Position numbers and translations under genes: made by a program. The notes beneath the pieces were generated by a model. That model saw nothing but the letters and a program-made list of their open reading frames with translations. It was not told the DNA's origin and searched no databases. A stretch of DNA of 64,000 nt from Ptychodera flava (Eukaryota; Hemichordata; Enteropneusta; Ptychoderidae): positions 7,032,501 to 7,096,500 of the forward strand of contig NC_091933.1 of NCBI RefSeq assembly GCF_041260155.1, written 5' to 3'. How positions within the stretch are numbered: the stretch's first letter is position 1; the number at the start of each line of letters is the position of its first letter. Shown here piece by piece: positions 1 to 13,322 of the stretch.

Positions 1-36
1 TGCGTGTAGGACGGCTGTGGTGTTGACTTAATCAAT

Positions 37-63
37 TAATCCGCTGATACGGACAGCGGATTA
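37..63. repeat. Perfect 10-bp-arm hairpin
   Basis: TAATCCGCTG, a 7-base loop, CAGCGGATTA. Function unknown. Confidence 0.7.
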
Positions 64-794
64 GCAAGTTGGCAATGTTTTCGGAGCAATTACAGTGATT
101 TATACACAGATTTGAGAGGAGATATGGACTTGTAGTAATAAAGAAAGCAGTCAGACGGTTTGGAGTTGAACTCTTTATTTGCAATATCACAGTCAAAATT
201 AATAAAATCAAATAAAGTAAACAGTTGCACAAAAAATCCCTCCCTCCCCACCCCGGGGGACTGATTTCTTTGCCTTGTGATAATAACTGGCCATCGCACA
301 TCGGTTGACATCATACATGACAGAAAATTACTTCAAGTAAACACTAGAAGTAATCTCTGTTGTGTTATTTTTCGGTCACGCGTAGTTAGTCCATGGAGGT
401 GGAAAAGGTCTCTTTTACCTCCATATTTTGTCGCTCGCTACGATCAAGGAGCCAGGAGCGGAGGCAGTACCTCAATACTGAACGGCAAGCTTTTTGTACT
501 TTTTGTGATTACCTGCTCACTGTGTTTTTAATGTCGTTACAAATGGCTTCCTAGGTCTGCATAGTTTTCCATCTCCGATGAACATCAGTGTTGTATTTGA
601 AGGGAAATTTGTGAAACAAAAAAAAATTGTCTTGCTTTATTCGGAATCGTAACTGTCTCATGCGTGACAAAGCGTAGTCTTAATTCACTGCCCACATATG
701 GAGGTTGCCAGCCTAATGTAACAGCCATTCCCCAGATTTCCAATGCATATAAATGTGTGCGTAAACAAGAAAAGTAAACTCATGAAATTTAATA

Positions 795-845
795 GACGTG
801 GTGGGTATGGCCGATTTCGACCAAGTAGGCCATACCCACCATGTC
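795..845. repeat. 18-bp-arm hairpin
   Basis: GACGTGGTGGGTATGGCC and GGCCATACCCACCATGTC around a 15-base loop, with a single mismatch. Isolated, with no gene near. Confidence 0.75.
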
Positions 846-1673
846 TAAATCTGTGTGGGGTACAGCTGTCATGGCTCCGTTGGCAACGCGGTTACAACTT
901 TGTACAACTGTTTATATTACCAGCTGAAATCACTTGACTAAACGTAATATACATTTGCCACCGAAAAATTGCTTCTTTTTATGGTATTTACATAGAACAA
1001 GGAGCTATAATCCTCAGAAGAGAAGAGTGGACCTGTCTTTTCTCACGCTGACTAGTAGTTGCCAATACATCAACAATTACCTTGTCTATCAGCCTTTTCT
1101 ACAATTCTATTCAGAGTTTTGTCGGGGCTTTAGCATTTCAAATACGTTTCTAGGATAAGATCTATCTGTTTCTATCGATATTCATTAAAGATTTTTTGAT
1201 TTCGATACGAGAGACTTACTATAAATTGCAACAGAGTAGACTTGAATTAACGGACATGCCGTGCAATTTCTTCTACATAGTTTTATAGAACCTACAAAGG
1301 GCAGCATATGAATTCTCATTGTATCTTTTGTTTGTTCTGTTACATTAGAAACGATAATTTTGAAGTTGCAAAGAATCAACAAAACCTGTTTTCCTAAACC
1401 ACACTGAGATTTCACGCAAAACAAGATTTTAGACAGCAAATTAAGTACACCAAAATTTGTACCAAAATTTGTCCGTAAAATGAAAGAGGCCAAGCTATTG
1501 TGATATTTTTTAATTCTTATGGAGTTCCTCTATTCATGATGCCCTGTTAACTTTGAATACAGAATGTGCACCGACGTCACTAGCACCAAGAAGGTAAAGC
1601 CACACAATTAGTCCAACAAGTCAGACAATATGGGCGTTAAATCCATGGACATTCACTTAAACTGCCTACTAAC

Positions 1674-2345
1674 CTTTTCGTCCTGGTACGTAAAAGAATT
1701 CCGACCAAATATATGTAACGAAGTTAAATGTAGTCGAATGCGCCATTCGTAGGAGGAAGTTCAAAGATTAAACTGAACGCAAATATTGTAACATCTGATC
1801 AGGCCTGGTCACGTGACACCCTCTCCATAATCCATATACGTACACATCACTGACATGCGTCCAATCATGTGTGACTTGTTTTTATGAAATACAGGGTCCG
1901 AATTCTTGTACCTTGCACCTTCGAACAACTATGTTAAATGAACAACGGACACCATTTTGCAGCGGTCGATACTTGAGCTAGGGGACTGGTAGTTGACATC
2001 GCTGTGATCACTCATATGAGAAGGAAATGCCAAGAAACAGGGAAAGTAAGGTTGTATCTGACGACAAAATCAACATTATACAGTTTCTTTGTGAAAATGT
2101 GTCAAGAATATTGGTTGTATGTGTCTTTCATTGTATTTGTTGCACTATATCGTTCATAAATTTTTGGAATTCATCCAAGACATACAAAAATCTTGTTTTG
2201 TTGAAAACAACATCGTTCATTTAGTAGGTGTACTGTGTACTGCGTTAGGATTTATCAACCAAAGTACCAGAGTGCAAGGAATGCACCTCTCTCCATATTG
2301 GTGTTTCTATCATCCACTTCGAAAATTATTACTATTTATTCTTTT
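1674..2345 (-). promoter_or_regulatory. Conserved 5' block for a LIM gene lying beyond the window start
   Basis: The stretch is collinear with the 5' blocks of A, D, E and F. It has the donor-like AAAAG/GTTAGT at 1674, the GGAGGAAGTTCA motif near 1752 and the GCGGTCGATACTTGAGCTAGG motif near 1962. It sits just below the 3' end of gene A, so an eighth gene probably continues to the left of position 1. Confidence 0.42.
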
Positions 2346-2515
2346 TTAGGCGGGCTAAACACACAGAGCCTGAGAGGAGACCTTCTTAGCTGGAGACACC
2401 ACTCTTACAGAGTAAAGTCAATACAGTCATGCATAAATAAACAGAAAGTCGAAAGAACGAATGTCACACGATACAAATTGGAGGACAGCAACTTTGTTTT
2501 AGAAAATACAAATCC

Positions 2516-2521
2516 TTTATT
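2516..2521 (-). terminator. Candidate poly(A) signal of gene A
   Basis: AATAAA on the minus strand inside CATTTCAAAATAAAGGATTTG, a context conserved below genes A, B, E, F and G. Lies 1.6 kb past the stop. Confidence 0.4.
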
Positions 2522-4118
2522 TTGAAATGTGGTATTATCACATATTTAGATAGTTGCAACTAAACAGGGTATTTAAATACAAGAAAAGGGATACCTTAGA
2601 GACAATCTGAAATTAATGATCATCCTCGAAACCATGTAAAGAGTTTTGATGTCTGAATTAAAATCTCGACCTCATGACTTCACCAGAGACAGAAAAAGTA
2701 TCAGTTTACACAAAACAAAACATGAAATCTGCTTGGGAGACATTTAATGGTATTACCCTCAATATCTAATGGTATATCCTCTCTTGAATGTTTTATGTAC
2801 ACCGGTAATTTGTTGACACAGCTTGTCGAGGGTGAAAGAGGCAATTATAAGAGAAAGTGTCTGAAAATGACATTCAATAACAAAGAGGAGTCCAACCCCT
2901 TGTTTTTCCTTTTCTATACAGAGTGGTCCTCTCTTTTGTATTGTCTAAGTGATGGTAAAGGTCTCTCGTGAGGGCAAAATAATAGTCAAAATTTTGGTTT
3001 GTTTCTGATTACTTTTCATCACGCTTTTACATTTAATTAGTCTTATGGCTGTAGAGCGACCAGGCCAAAATGTGCAGCCAACTTTTCTAGTCAATATAGA
3101 GGGCGAATTTTGAAAGGAAATCAAACCTAGGCATATGGTGACTCAGAGACTTAACTATATTAGCACCACGCTATAGTATACAAGACAAGTTCTTAGACAC
3201 ATGTGATTTATTATCATTTGAATTAAGACATTTTGATTTCGAGCAATGACTCGTCGATATTTCATATTGATTTTAAAATTATTCTGAAGATTTGATTTGC
3301 TTTTCTGAGTTTCACATGTTACGCCCAAGGCCAAATTAAACGACAAGGAAAACAGTCAGATGCTTGCGAAACGCAATGATTTTTATATTCTCTAGCAGGA
3401 TGTTAATCTGCTAAAAAATTAGCAAAACGCTAAAACTTACGAAAGAGAATGCTAATTTATTCAGAACAAATGATGGCCTCTGAGCGAGAGGTTGGACGAG
3501 TTCAGTCTTGTATATGAAGTTTCATATGATGACCGTAACCGAAGAATCTCGCACCGTACTATATTTACCTCGGTCGTAGGGGAGCTAGAGACTATAATGC
3601 AATTATTACGACCATGGGAGAGAGCGACGTGCGAAGCCCGAGAGAACATTGAAAGGTCCTCGCTTTTGCAGTCTCTGCATACTTCTTACTTTCCTTCCTT
3701 TTCCGTATTTAATTGATTGTTAAACTTGTTCTCAAGACTAATTAATTCAAGTTTTAACTGCCGCTTTCAAGGGTTTTTCATTTTCCTCCATATATTGTTT
3801 TACTATGAAAATTAAGTACAGCCAAAACGGTCGGATTAGAAAGTGTTTCCATCCGTGTGTACTGATTGATATTTTTTACAGAAATCCGAAGATGATTGAA
3901 AATATCAAAGTGATAAAATTCCTCAAAAGCTGCAAACGATATTGGTTTATAACATCTAAATTAATATAATGTTGGTTTATAACATCTGGATAAATGTAGG
4001 TTTGTGACACCTTGAGTAATATTGGTTTATAAAATCTTGATTTTAATTAAATCATGAGTTTGGAGAGTCGGTCAGGAAAAGTAGTTGTTGAAAGGTATTC
4101 ACCGTTTTGGACATCAAA
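2522..4118 (-). other. Gene A 3' untranslated region
   Basis: Collinear with 38537-40121 below gene E. Holds several spaced GGTTTATAACATCT repeats at 3943-4035. No coding frame is supported. Confidence 0.45.
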
Positions 4119-4220
4119 CTACGCCTGATTTATCAATTCTATGCATTTATCGCAGTACGGTTTGTCGTCCTTTCTGTTGAAAGAACCTTCGATTTCGCCG
4201 AATAGTTGCTCTTTACATTT
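4119..4220 (-). CDS. Gene A exon 5 (second finger of LIM3, stop)
   Basis: The acceptor is ttttgtag. 33 codons plus TAG encode KCKEQ, then KPYCDKC and an eight-residue tail IELINQA. Confidence 0.8.
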   Translation of the reverse strand, partial: KCKEQLFGEIEGSFNRKDDKPYCDKCIELINQA

Positions 4221-6052
4221 CTACAAAACAAAAGAGAAATAGCAGTTATTGAACGAGAGGGGTAGGCTGGATGGTTTGCACGAAGAGGCAGACAATTACA
4301 GGACATGTTAATGGATTCATTGAACCACACACAAGCCCGTTTGCTCACAGAGTAACAATGAATTTTCAATTTGACATGGTGTATAGATATGAACGAGAGG
4401 CAAAGTTCGGTCTTGCCCATTATAAAGTGTACTCAATTTATATTACGGTGTCGGGTTTACCCAGATCGCTGAAAGACGCAGAAACTTGTGAAACCTTCAA
4501 AGAGCAGTGACACAATATGACCGACAACTCGACAGACCGTGCTAATTCTGATACACTGAAGTCTTATAACCTCCTCGATTTGATCAGAAATATTACGAAG
4601 ACAGATATCGCGCAATAGCTGCATATTTTTGGTGACAGCTTTACGGCGAATCGGTCAACTAACTAGGTGCAGTAACACAGTCATCAGTCAACTAACTAGG
4701 TGCAGTAACACACAAAACGAGATATCTATTCTTACCTCACAAACAAAGCATTCACAGTGCCAGGGTTGTCCCAATGCTTCGACCCATTTAGTTTTAATCT
4801 TTTTTCCACAACCCTCGCATTTCTTGGGTTTTTTCTTTCCTCCCAGGAATTCCTTCTCATAGTCTGATGATCGGAAACGAACAAAAATATGAAAATGCTT
4901 AGCTTATTCATTAACATTGGCACCATCATTTGTCATTCTTTGATTTTCTAAACGAAGTTCAGTATTACTTATCTTACGTATCCAATTTATGTCTGTGCCA
5001 ATGGACGGCAATCCAAAAACTTCATGTTCTCGCAAGATCATCATATGCTTCAATCAAGAACACTTAACGAGTCGCTTACTAGCAAAGTATATTGAAGAAC
5101 GATTAAACTTTGCCAACGAGCTGTTTAATAATATGCAAATTTTCGACGATTAGTATGTCAAGACAAAGAAAATTGACATTCCCATTTTACTCTCTACCGT
5201 AGACTCAAAAACAAATCAAAAGCAGAAAATTGTCTGACATGACCTCTGCGTGTATAATATAATTTGATGTTACTGATATAATCCCTATAATATAATTACC
5301 GTACATTCGTGACAAATACCAAGAAATGTATCATGGATTATATGAAGTGATGCGGCCAGCGGTCACACATTGCAGAGTGACGATACAGCCCAACGAAGGT
5401 GGCAACAAGCAATAACCTAGTATCATATGACCATGCCCTTCACGCAAACAAACCGTTTTACACAAAAAGTTGATAAGAATGGAGCAATAGTTCTGATCAT
5501 GGCGCTAACGTTGGAAGTACTGTATTTGCGCCGGTGAAGGTGCCGACTGATAATGACGTCACGAAGTCACTGAATCAGCTGGTCCCTGAAAAAGCACACG
5601 CTATACTCAAATGCCATCAGGGTATGTGAAGAATGACGGTCCCCATGGATAGCTTTCGGAAGCAATGTATTGAGGAAAGGACTTTATTTTCACCCGTATT
5701 TTTCCTGTTTTCTTTCTAATGCATATACAGCAACCTCCACTGTATCGAACCACAAGCGACTGTGGTTAACAAGGGGCAGTGGGTTTTCCAAGATCTAGTA
5801 AACTGACTGTTTCACTCTTCGGTCAACAGAATTTTGACTCACAGACACATGCGTTTTATTGATCAACTCCCACCTTTCACTTTGCTTTAGAACCCCACTG
5901 CTTTCAATATATAAACATTCCTCATACCTTCTCTGCAATACGGCTTTCCATCTCTGACGCTGAAACTGCCGTCCTTAAATTGCTTTTTACACTTCTCACA
6001 GACGAAACACTCGCGATGCCACTTCCTATTCAGAGCTACAACGATTTCCTTT

Positions 6053-6141
<89 letters not shown>

Positions 6142-7365
6142 CCAGTTCAGAACTTGTCAAGCGATAACAGCGTTACACTGTTTAGATAGAATAGAAACTG
6201 GATATGAAGCATTAGCACGTTAAGACACGTTAAAGATTGACACAGTGCCAAGAGGACATGATCGGAGATACTGAAATAAGGTTGACAAATTTTATGCAGG
6301 TGCCATCCAATACCCATATAACCCTCACAGTCGGTCTTTTGTGAATGGATTGGTCGCGAAATACTCACCCCTACAATTGGTTTCTTGCACTTAGCGTTTT
6401 CACACCTTGCTGCTTCATGTTCCGTATAATCGTCTTCGCACAATGGTTCTCCATCTTTATCTTTGAAGAACGTCTTACCTCTCAGGTTCTCCTTGCACTT
6501 GTTACACTTAAAACAGTCGGGGTGCCATTTCTTCGTCAATGCAGTAATAACAGTGCCACTGCGAAGAAACAGGCAAGAAAATTTAGCGCAGTGCGCGTTA
6601 AACGCTTTCATTAGTAAATTCAAGCCAGATATGTGACCAACGATTATTCGTTGATGGTCAGCGTTACGCCTTGTATCCTTTAAACAAACGCGGTTTGTGA
6701 AAAACTATGATAAACCCATTTGTATCGTGATAACAGATAGGATGTTGCCTTTAACATCCCGACGGTTAACTCATTGTTGACATTTTTGGAAAATTTACTC
6801 TGGTTTCCAGTACATGTCACTCTGTGACATGAAAATTGCACTGTATTTCTTGTATTGTATGTATATGGACGGCTGCGATGAAGACGATAACTATGATGAT
6901 GTTGGCAACAACTCATTACTTTACAGACGACGATGAATTGGTGAACGAGTGACTGAAAACTGACCGTGGCGACTATGGTGATAGTGGTGATGTGATGAAG
7001 TGTACGTTGCGATAATGCATAGACCTAGGGGGTCTATGTATAATGATTATGGCGATGATGGCGTTGACGACGATGACGACGACGACGATGATGTCGATAA
7101 TGATGTTGATGTTAATGTTGGTGATAATTATGATGACGATTATGATGATGACGAGATGATGATGATGGTAATGATGGTAGTGGTGGCAGTGGTGGCAGTG
7201 GTGGTGATGGTGATGATGGTGATACTGATGGCGACGGTGACACGATGCTTGGCATGGCAGTATAAATGACATTGATGCTTGGCATCAATGTCATTTATAC
7301 AAATCGTTGACATGGAATACTCGTACTTACGAAATTTTCTCATCGCACTTGGAACAAGTCGACAT
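4119..7365 (-). CDS. LIM gene A: three-LIM LIM-only protein, 191 aa, five coding exons
   Basis: Joining exons 7365-7331, 6558-6369, 6048-5928, 4863-4736 and 4220-4119 gives one open frame of 191 codons plus stop, with GT-AG at every junction. LIM1 has C4, C7, H24, C27, C30, C33, C52, D55. LIM2 has C64, C69, H86, C89, C92, C95, C113, D116. LIM3 has C131, C134, H151, C154, C157, C160, C181, C184. There is almost nothing outside the LIM domains: no signal peptide, no membrane segment, no catalytic domain. LIM domains are zinc-binding protein-interaction modules, so a cytoskeletal or nuclear adaptor role is inferred. Spacing looks most like paxillin/PINCH LIMs. The first cysteine pair of LIM2 is CX4C instead of CX2C. 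The start is the ATG five bases after a consensus acceptor; the next upstream exon appears non-coding. Closest paralogue in the window is gene E. Confidence 0.85.
4736..4863 (-). CDS. Gene A exon 4 (first finger of LIM3)
   Basis: Two bases complete Asp, then 42 codons starting YEKEF. A Lys-rich linker (GGKKKPKK) leads to CEGC and WHCECFVC. Acceptor is cag, donor gtaaga, ending in phase 0. Confidence 0.85.
5928..6048 (-). CDS. Gene A exon 3 (LIM2 body)
   Basis: The exon has 121 nt: 40 codons plus one base. It encodes KWHRECFVCEKC and GKPYCRE. The acceptor is fed directly by the (CT)n tract; the donor is gtatga. The split codon with exon 4 gives Asp, the last LIM2 ligand. Confidence 0.85.
6055..6137. 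repeat. (GA)n/(CT)n tract at the exon 3 acceptor of gene A
   Basis: About 83 bp of pure GA. On the transcribed strand it is a CT run ending six bases before the acceptor AG, so it is the polypyrimidine tract. Confidence 0.95.
6369..6558 (-). CDS. Gene A exon 2 (LIM1 body, start of LIM2)
   Basis: The acceptor follows a pyrimidine stretch (ttcgcag) and the donor is gtgagt. One base completes the split codon, then 63 codons: WHPDCFKCNKC of LIM1, PLCEDD as its last zinc ligands, and the CENAKC pair opening LIM2. Ends in phase 0. Confidence 0.85.
7045..7240. repeat. Imperfect (GAT/GAC)n tract, gene A intron 1
   Basis: Mixed GAT, GAC, GTT and GGT triplets. It occupies the same place in intron 1 as the tracts of C, D, E and F. 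Open frames across it are repeat translation. Confidence 0.9.
7260..7300. repeat. Perfect 18-bp-arm hairpin in gene A intron 1
   Basis: GTATAAATGACATTGATG, loop CTTGG, then the complement, about 30 bp below the exon 1 donor. E and F have only the exon-proximal arm (ATGTCATTTATAC), so A gained an inverted copy. Confidence 0.8.
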
Positions 7366-7370
7366 TTTGT
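7331..7370 (-). CDS. Gene A exon 1 (ATG exon)
   Basis: The acceptor ctacag lies just upstream and the donor is gtaagt. The exon has five untranslated bases, then M-S-T-C-S-K-C-D-E-K-I and two bases of a Ser codon (phase 2). It carries the first Cys pair of LIM1. Confidence 0.8.
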
Positions 7371-7593
7371 CTGTAGGAAAAAATACAAAAGATCAGAATT
7401 ACCGAAGACAGATTTATCTCATGGGTTGATTTCAATAACCCCACACAAGTATCGTAGCATCTTTCTGCGAGCACCACAACACCTCGTACCCCGGCAAATG
7501 AACTGAATGTCATAGATTACCACTATAGATGCTGTCTTTGAATGTTGTACCATAGACGCTCGAAACTAGGAGTGTCGATGTTTGTTTACCTTG

Positions 7594-7601
7594 TGACGTC
7601 A
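7594..7601. promoter_or_regulatory. Perfect CRE octamer, gene A intron upstream of exon 1
   Basis: TGACGTCA within TTGTGACGTCATGATCAATT, kept in A, E and F. It is the consensus CREB/ATF site; use here is inferred. Confidence 0.3.
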
Positions 7602-8140
7602 TGATCAATTAAATTAAGAGGTGACTGTTGCGCAGGTCGGGTTGTTGGTAGTATAAGTAACTAGCCGATTTACATTGCTTAATTCTTTGGTTCACCAAGT
7701 GTTATTTATTGGTGTCGCACAACGAAAATTGTTAGGTACACACGAGTGCAATCTCTGAGATTTGCAGGTTGGGATGGATTTGATAGAATCGAATAACTTC
7801 CAATGGTAATTACCACAATCTGATATCCGATTGTTCTTTGATAACAGAAAGTGAAAATATGTAGAGAATTTTACCATAATAAAGGGATCAAAGTGAACTC
7901 TTGTACTTATAATATCATTTGGCTTGTAAATACAGTCACGGAATCGCCAACTTTATGCTTCACCTTTACTAATAGAAAAGGAGGTAAGACATAGTACACC
8001 TAGCCTAACAAAGGTTATCTCTGATCTATTGTTTTTCGACGTATTACGTTTTTGCATGTTTTGATAAACGTTGATGACGGCATTTTGTACGAATATATTT
8101 AGTAGAGGACTTGCGATTTGCGTAGATGCGTGGCTCGTCT

Positions 8141-8158
8141 TCGACGTAATTACGTCGA
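8141..8158. repeat. 18-bp perfect palindrome TCGACGTAATTACGTCGA
   Basis: Present in A here and in E at 43695-43712. In F it lies at the edge of a deletion of about 130 bp. Confidence 0.7.
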
Positions 8159-9371
8159 CTATGGGTAAGAACACCACTGACACAACATTTCATCATGGCG
8201 ATCGCATTGCTCTACTCTCGCACGTTACTGCTCTGTATTCTGCCAATCTTGAAGGGGCACCGTTCAAGAAATAGTATAACCACAAACCAATGGCGTCTTA
8301 CCTGTCATGGAAGAAATTCAGAGGCCTCGCAAAAAGGCATTTATAGCTGCAACGGATTGTTACCGTTCCACTTCTTCTACATTATCAAATTGTGCCTTTG
8401 TGAGTATTTTTATTCAATGTGACCACTGTGACGCGGCATTATACTGGAATCTAGTGTTGACCCTTGCACCCTAGCACGGCGACCTTACTATGCATGTGAA
8501 TACTACTCTAACTTGTTTGTTACTATTGCATAGCAACAACATGTGACCCCTTGTCGACCACGCTATGAAGTGTTTGCATATATAGCCCGGGCAATTGGGG
8601 TTATGTTTGCTAACTTGCTCATGGGCTCGTAAGGGCAGGTTCAGACAATACCAAGAATTAAAATCAGGGCTGACAGGGCAAAGTTTTGTACTGGAGAAAG
8701 AAGTGACCCAATATTGATCGATTCTGAAATTAAATATGAGCGCCATCCCTGTTTTACCTCTATAAGGGGGATTTCATAAAACTAAGCCGGTGAAAACGTT
8801 CACTGTATTGCTCAACATATCGTAAAATTCCATCCACAGACTAGCAATTTACAGAATTAAGATGCTGGCCCTGGATTAAGATTTTGTCCCATGTTTGTTC
8901 TGTTACAGAAATGACCATTATAAAACCCTTTTTCTCGTCAAGTTTAACAAACTGAAAGATTTGCACACAAGCTAACTTTCATAATATTTTTATTTTATAT
9001 GTTCTATAAGATAGTTTATGATTCTATCGAGCTGCATCGACTTGTGTGTAAAGCGCCATTGTTGATGGATTCTAGTCCTGGCAAGAATTATGTCTCCGGG
9101 AATAACACAGGACGTTTACAGACGCAGGATGTTATTCACAAGCCTTTGGTATTTAACATAATTGTGCAAGTAGAAATTTTAAGATTAAAATATTGGAAAA
9201 CCTGCATTATAAGTAAAAGCTATTTGGAACTTTCACCGTGAACAAAATATTTGCACCGTCACCAACAAGCACCCACAAAGAGGGCAAATAACTTTCCTAA
9301 CGGACAAACCAAGATGCTTGATAGAGAAATGAATTAATCAACAGATATCCACACTAATTATACGCACTAAC

Positions 9372-10020
9372 CTTATCGTCCCGACGGTTAACAGGACCCT
9401 GGTGATATATTGAAATAACAGACAGTATAATGCGCCGCTTGTAGGAGGAAGTTCACCAGATAAAACGAAATACACAGATTAGAACATCTAATCAGGTCAG
9501 GGTACTTCGTGCTTATTTCATAATCCATACACGTCACGGATAGTTGGACTGTATTGTGTTACCTTGAAAGTAATGGAATTTACATCGCCAGGTGATTTTA
9601 TAGTGTAAATTCTTGTACCTTGTACCTCCAAGCATCTATATTCAATATAAGACCCCTTTTTGAAGCGCTCAATACTTGGGCTAGGATACTGATAAACACG
9701 GTCGTTACTACTCGAATGAAATGAAAACGTTGAAACCCAGGCAATATGTCTGTTTTTCATTATTAAAGAAATACTATACTTGAAGTGCAGCATTTTTTTC
9801 GCATCAGTCCATCCATTATACTGTAGCCCTACTTTTGTTATGGAGTTTGCCCAAGACGTAGAGTTGTATGTCTTGAAAAATATTGCTCTAGAATTCATCA
9901 ACTTAAATTCCAGATGCGAGGAATGCACCGCTCTTCGTTGTTGCGTTTCCATCACTCGTGAAAACAGAATACTATTTTTAATTTATTTTCTTTGAGTTTT
10001 GATAAGAATTCGACAAAGGG
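9372..10020 (-). promoter_or_regulatory. Gene A 5' block: probable promoter and non-coding first exon
   Basis: Found once upstream of every gene. The lower edge is a donor, GATAAG/GTTAGT. Going upstream come GAACTTCCTCCTAC and GCGGCGCATT, then a TACAAGGTACAAG motif, then TCAGTATCCTAGC and TATTGAGCGCTTC. The acceptor of exon 1 lacks a coding partner nearby, so a spliced leader exon ending here fits. The transcription start is not fixed. Confidence 0.48.
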
Positions 10021-10118
10021 ATACCTGGAATAGCTCTTACCAAGAAATGCCAATATACGCACACAGAAAGGAAGTCAAACAATGAAAACAACAGATTTGC
10101 TTTATGAAACACAATTTC

Positions 10119-10124
10119 TTTATT
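10119..10124 (-). terminator. Candidate poly(A) signal of gene B
   Basis: AATAAAG in the conserved context, about 410 bases past the stop and 100 bases before the gene A 5' block. Another AATAAA lies nearer the stop at about 10447. Confidence 0.4.
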
Positions 10125-10312
10125 TTTGAAATGGTGTATTATTTGCTAAACTTTGACTGGTACAACCCAAAAGGTCAATAAACGATAAAAGACAGTCAGA
10201 CGTTTCAGAAACCTGAAATAACAGTCTTTATATCATGAAAAGAGCATATCTTGCGTTCGCATTAGAATTGAATTTTGCAATTAATATATTGTTCTCTCGA
10301 TTTAAGCTATGA

Positions 10313-10345
10313 CATCCTCTCTATTTTACTCAAATAGAGAGGATG
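10313..10345. repeat. 14-bp-arm hairpin below gene B
   Basis: CATCCTCTCTATTT and AAATAGAGAGGATG around TACTC, in the 3' flank. E/F units have a tandem GAGGATGGAATA copy here instead. Confidence 0.7.
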
Positions 10346-10533
10346 GAATAGGCTATAGGGGAGATATTCAATGCTCATCTGGACCACCTTGGATATCGAA
10401 TGATATCAACCAAAGTAAAGATTTATCAAATTTATAAAATAAAATTTATTTATCTTTTCCTAAAAAGAACCGCGATAGATTTATAACATCTTGAAAAGAT
10501 TAAAGCCTCTAGTCAGGCACGCTAACTAGCTGT

Positions 10534-13317
<2,784 letters not shown>

Positions 13318-13322
13318 TTTGA

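Larger units (their letters stand above)
1..1673. other. Left end: no gene recognised
   Basis: Open frames are short and none resembles a known family. Holds the two hairpins at 37 and 795. If an eighth LIM gene exists to the left, this is its long first intron. Confidence 0.5.
7371..9371 (-). other. Probable first intron of gene A
   Basis: Lies between the 5' block donor and the exon 1 acceptor. Collinear with 42926-45075 (E) and 50047-52800 (F). No other gene seen. Confidence 0.45.
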
